Assembly: GCA_905204225.1 (NCBI GenBank)
Contig: CAJKZK010000027.1
Location: 1 to 17,987 of the forward strand
Length of the DNA stretch: 17,987 nucleotides
Origin: an uncultured Bacillota bacterium
GTDB taxonomy: Bacteria > Bacillota_I > Bacilli_A > RFN20 > CAG-449
Reading direction: 5' to 3'
Shown: positions 16,601 through 17,987 of the stretch, piece by piece
How the letters are laid out: each line of letters begins with the position of its first letter
How positions within the stretch are numbered: the stretch's first letter is position 1
Notes under the pieces: model-generated
What the model saw: the letters and a program-made list of their open reading frames with translations, nothing else
Told to the model about the DNA's origin: nothing
Database searches by the model: none
Position numbers and translations under genes: made by a program

Positions 16601-16628
16601 CAAAAGAAAAAGTGGGAAACCCACTTCT
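16601..16628 (-). terminator. Intrinsic terminator-like hairpin in the rimP leader
   Basis: On the minus strand, AGAAGTGGG (16620-16628 complement), a TTT loop and CCCACTTTT form a 9-bp stem (one G-U pair), followed by a T-rich tract TTTTTCTTTT. It lies about 86 nt after the stop of the upstream glycosylase gene and about 26 nt before rimP. Only about 25 nt remain before the rimP start, too little for another promoter, so it is either an attenuator or is passed by read-through. Confidence 0.7.
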
Positions 16629-16678
16629 AACATTTTATAAATGATCGAAGACATAACAATCTCTTGTTATACCTTTAT

Positions 16679-16684
16679 ATTATA
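16679..16684 (-). promoter_or_regulatory. Probable -10 box of the rimP operon promoter
   Basis: A perfect TATAAT on the minus strand, 30 nt after the glycosylase stop codon. The region 17 nt upstream (around 16702-16707) has only a weak -35 (TAGTGT), with a run of seven T next to it. Confidence 0.5.
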
Positions 16685-16713
16685 GTATAAAACATAAAAA
16701 AACACTAAAATTA

Positions 16714-17229
16714 TTATATTTTTTCTAAATTTTTAATAATTTTCCACTTATCTATCAGTTTTTCTAAACTATATCTAGCGTTTGCAGATGATGTTGAAGG
16801 CATTTTTATTGCTATATTTAAATATTCAGGATAATATTTTTTAAAAATTTCGTATGATTTATTACCATTTAAAACGATTAATTTAATATTATATTTATTT
16901 AATATTTCTTTTAAATCAGTAACAATAACACTATCATCTATAATATCATTATCACTTGATCCCTTAATTTTGCATTCTTTTATTACATCATATAGAGCTA
17001 AATGATTTTTTAAAATTATTTCCTTTTTATATTCATTATTTTGATTAATCAAATTATTTTCATGAAATAAAAAACCAATTACTTTCCAAAATCTATTAAA
17101 AGGATTACCATAATAAAAATTGTTTTTTTCTGACATAAGTGAAGGTAAACTTCCTAATATTAATATTTTTGACTTATCATCAATTATAATATCAAAATGA
17201 TGTTTTCTAATCTTTATCTCATTTTTCAT
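16714..17229 (-). CDS. DNA-deoxyinosine glycosylase (uracil-DNA glycosylase superfamily, family 6-like)
   Basis: A 171-residue protein of the Mug/UDG superfamily, matching the hypoxanthine (deoxyinosine) DNA glycosylase group, which removes deaminated bases to start base-excision repair. The signature is ILGSLPSLMSEKNNFYYGNP with NRFW directly after (24-48). HLALYDVIKECKIKGSSD (76-93), LIVLNGNKSYEIF (117-129) and the MPSTSSANA loop (143-151) follow in the order seen in that group. The exact base specificity cannot be read from sequence; family 6 enzymes mostly act on hypoxanthine, while other Mug-like enzymes act on G:T or G:U. The start ATG overlaps the sirtuin stop in ATGA, so the two are translated together. 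A 138-bp gap with the rimP promoter follows. Confidence 0.88.
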   Translation of the reverse strand: MKNEIKIRKHHFDIIIDDKSKILILGSLPSLMSEKNNFYYGNPFNRFWKVIGFLFHENNLINQNNEYKKEIILKNHLALYDVIKECKIKGSSDNDIIDDSVIVTDLKEILNKYNIKLIVLNGNKSYEIFKKYYPEYLNIAIKMPSTSSANARYSLEKLIDKWKIIKNLEKI

Positions 17230-17957
17230 AATAATATTTTTTCTAAGACATTACCTATATCTTCATGAAAAACATAATTTGCCAAATAATCATAATCAGT
17301 ATAATCGTTATTAATAATAATTAAACATTTACCATGAAATAATCTAACAAATCCAGCAGCAGGATATACTTTCAATGAAGTTCCACCTACTATTAAAACA
17401 TCAGCTTCATTAACAGCTTTTTCAGCATTTATTTCATTATTAGCATCTAACATTTCACCATAAAAAACAATACCAGGTCTAATTATTCCTCCACATGTGC
17501 AATAAGGTACACCTATACTTTGTTTCACATAATCAATAGAATAGTTTTTGTGGCACTTAACACAATAATTTTTTTCAATAGAGCCATGTAATTCTATAAC
17601 ATTTTTAGATCCTGCTTTTTGATGTAATCCATCGACATTTTGAGTAATTATTTTTAAATTATGCTTTTTTTCAAATTCAGCTAAAACATAATGAGCTTTA
17701 TTAGGCTCGATATCATTTTTTTGTAAAAAGAATTCTTTATAGAATTTATAAAATGTTTCTGGATATTCTTCAAAATAATCAATAGACAACATTTCTTCAT
17801 ATGATTTATTATATTTACTTTTTAACAAATATAATCCATCTTTACCACGAAAATCTTTTAAACCTGAAGCAGTTGAAACACCTGCGCCACCAAAAAAAAC
17901 AATTTTATCACTTGATTTTATAATATTTTTAATATCATTTATTTGTTTTTCATTCAT
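17226..17957 (-). CDS. NAD-dependent protein deacetylase, SIR2 family (sirtuin)
   Basis: A 243-residue complete sirtuin (CobB/SrtN type) that removes acyl groups from lysines of proteins using NAD+. Motifs: GGAGVSTASGLKDFRG (23-38) for NAD binding, TQNVDGLHQKAG (105-116), the catalytic His124 in ELHGS, zinc cysteines C132 and C135, then C153 and C155 (spaced CxC rather than the common CxxC, a variant I associate with some Firmicutes sirtuins from memory), IIRPGIVFYGE (158-168) and GTSLKVYPAAGF. The ATG at 17957 has no close strong ribosome binding site; AAGGGA lies about 15 nt upstream, farther than usual, and a stop codon in frame upstream excludes a longer protein. It may be expressed from a promoter beyond the right edge. 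It overlaps the glycosylase gene by 4 nt (ATGA). Confidence 0.95.
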   Translation of the reverse strand: MNEKQINDIKNIIKSSDKIVFFGGAGVSTASGLKDFRGKDGLYLLKSKYNKSYEEMLSIDYFEEYPETFYKFYKEFFLQKNDIEPNKAHYVLAEFEKKHNLKIITQNVDGLHQKAGSKNVIELHGSIEKNYCVKCHKNYSIDYVKQSIGVPYCTCGGIIRPGIVFYGEMLDANNEINAEKAVNEADVLIVGGTSLKVYPAAGFVRLFHGKCLIIINNDYTDYDYLANYVFHEDIGNVLEKILL

Positions 17958-17987
17958 ATTTAATTATTAATATCCCTTACAAAAATA

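Larger units (their letters stand above)
16576..16673 (-). promoter_or_regulatory. Structured 5' leader of the rimP-nusA-infB operon, candidate attenuator
   Basis: If transcription starts about 6-7 nt after the TATAAT at 16679-16684, the leader begins near 16673. Its first 24 nt form a hairpin: GGTATAACA (16665-16673), loop AGAGAT, then TGTTATGTC (16650-16658), 9 pairs of which two are wobble. A small CATTT/AAATG hairpin follows (16632-16644), then a G/C-rich terminator-like stem at 16608-16628, and finally AGGAGG and the TTG start. No T-box, riboswitch or leader-peptide signature was recognised. A leader terminator before rimP is known in some proteobacteria, but sequence similarity to that is not claimed. 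Confidence 0.55.

Noticed and set aside
16576..16713. T-box, amino-acid leader peptide or known riboswitch upstream of rimP
   Set aside because: No T-box sequence, no small ORF with repeated codons and no conserved aptamer core were seen; only simple hairpins are supported.
17226..17229. Mycoplasma-type code with TGA as tryptophan
   Set aside because: The sirtuin ends naturally at TGA with the next ATG overlapping it, no recognised protein needs an internal TGA, and tryptophans are encoded by TGG.

Overview
This window looks like a chromosomal segment from a very AT-rich, low-GC Gram-positive bacterium, either a Mollicutes-like member of the Bacilli or a related uncultured gut Bacilli lineage. 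The evidence is the extreme A/T bias, Lys/Asn/Ile-rich proteins, strong AGGAGG-type ribosome binding sites, type II lipoprotein signal peptides and the Firmicutes gene order rimP-nusA-ylxR-ylxQ-infB-rbfA. Tryptophan is read from TGG and the sirtuin gene ends in TGA, so the standard bacterial code fits better than the mycoplasma TGA=Trp code. No tRNA, rRNA, CRISPR array, IS element or phage gene was seen. Species cannot be named from the sequence alone.

Left part (1-1104): an aldo/keto reductase on the minus strand with its own sigma-A-like promoter, lying just beyond the terminator of the next operon. A possible promoter for an off-window gene lies at the left edge.

Middle part (1105-11671): an island of five predicted surface lipoproteins. 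Four are on the minus strand with 11-18 nt gaps (8967 down to 1105) and probably form one operon: a protein with two similar beta-rich halves, a BspA-type leucine-rich-repeat protein ending in a Big_2 Ig-like domain, a protein starting with a Big_2 domain, and a protein of about nine InlB-B-repeat-like modules. The fifth (9098-11671) is divergent and shares a 130-bp intergenic region with the operon. Nothing in the island looks like a transporter or enzyme; adhesion or surface binding is the most reasonable inference. Three of the five appear to carry the same unnamed beta-rich domain.

Right part (11705-16700): the conserved translation/transcription operon rimP-nusA-rnpM(ylxR)-ylxQ-infB-rbfA on the minus strand. 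It has a structured 5' leader with a terminator-like hairpin before rimP (a candidate attenuator) and a bidirectional terminator overlapping the rbfA stop codon. NusA carries a long acidic low-complexity C-terminal extension. Upstream of it (16714-17957) a sirtuin deacetylase and a deoxyinosine/uracil-type DNA glycosylase are joined by a 4-nt ATGA overlap.

The points most worth a second look are the shared hidden domain in the lipoprotein island, the rimP leader, the NusA tail and the sirtuin-glycosylase pair.
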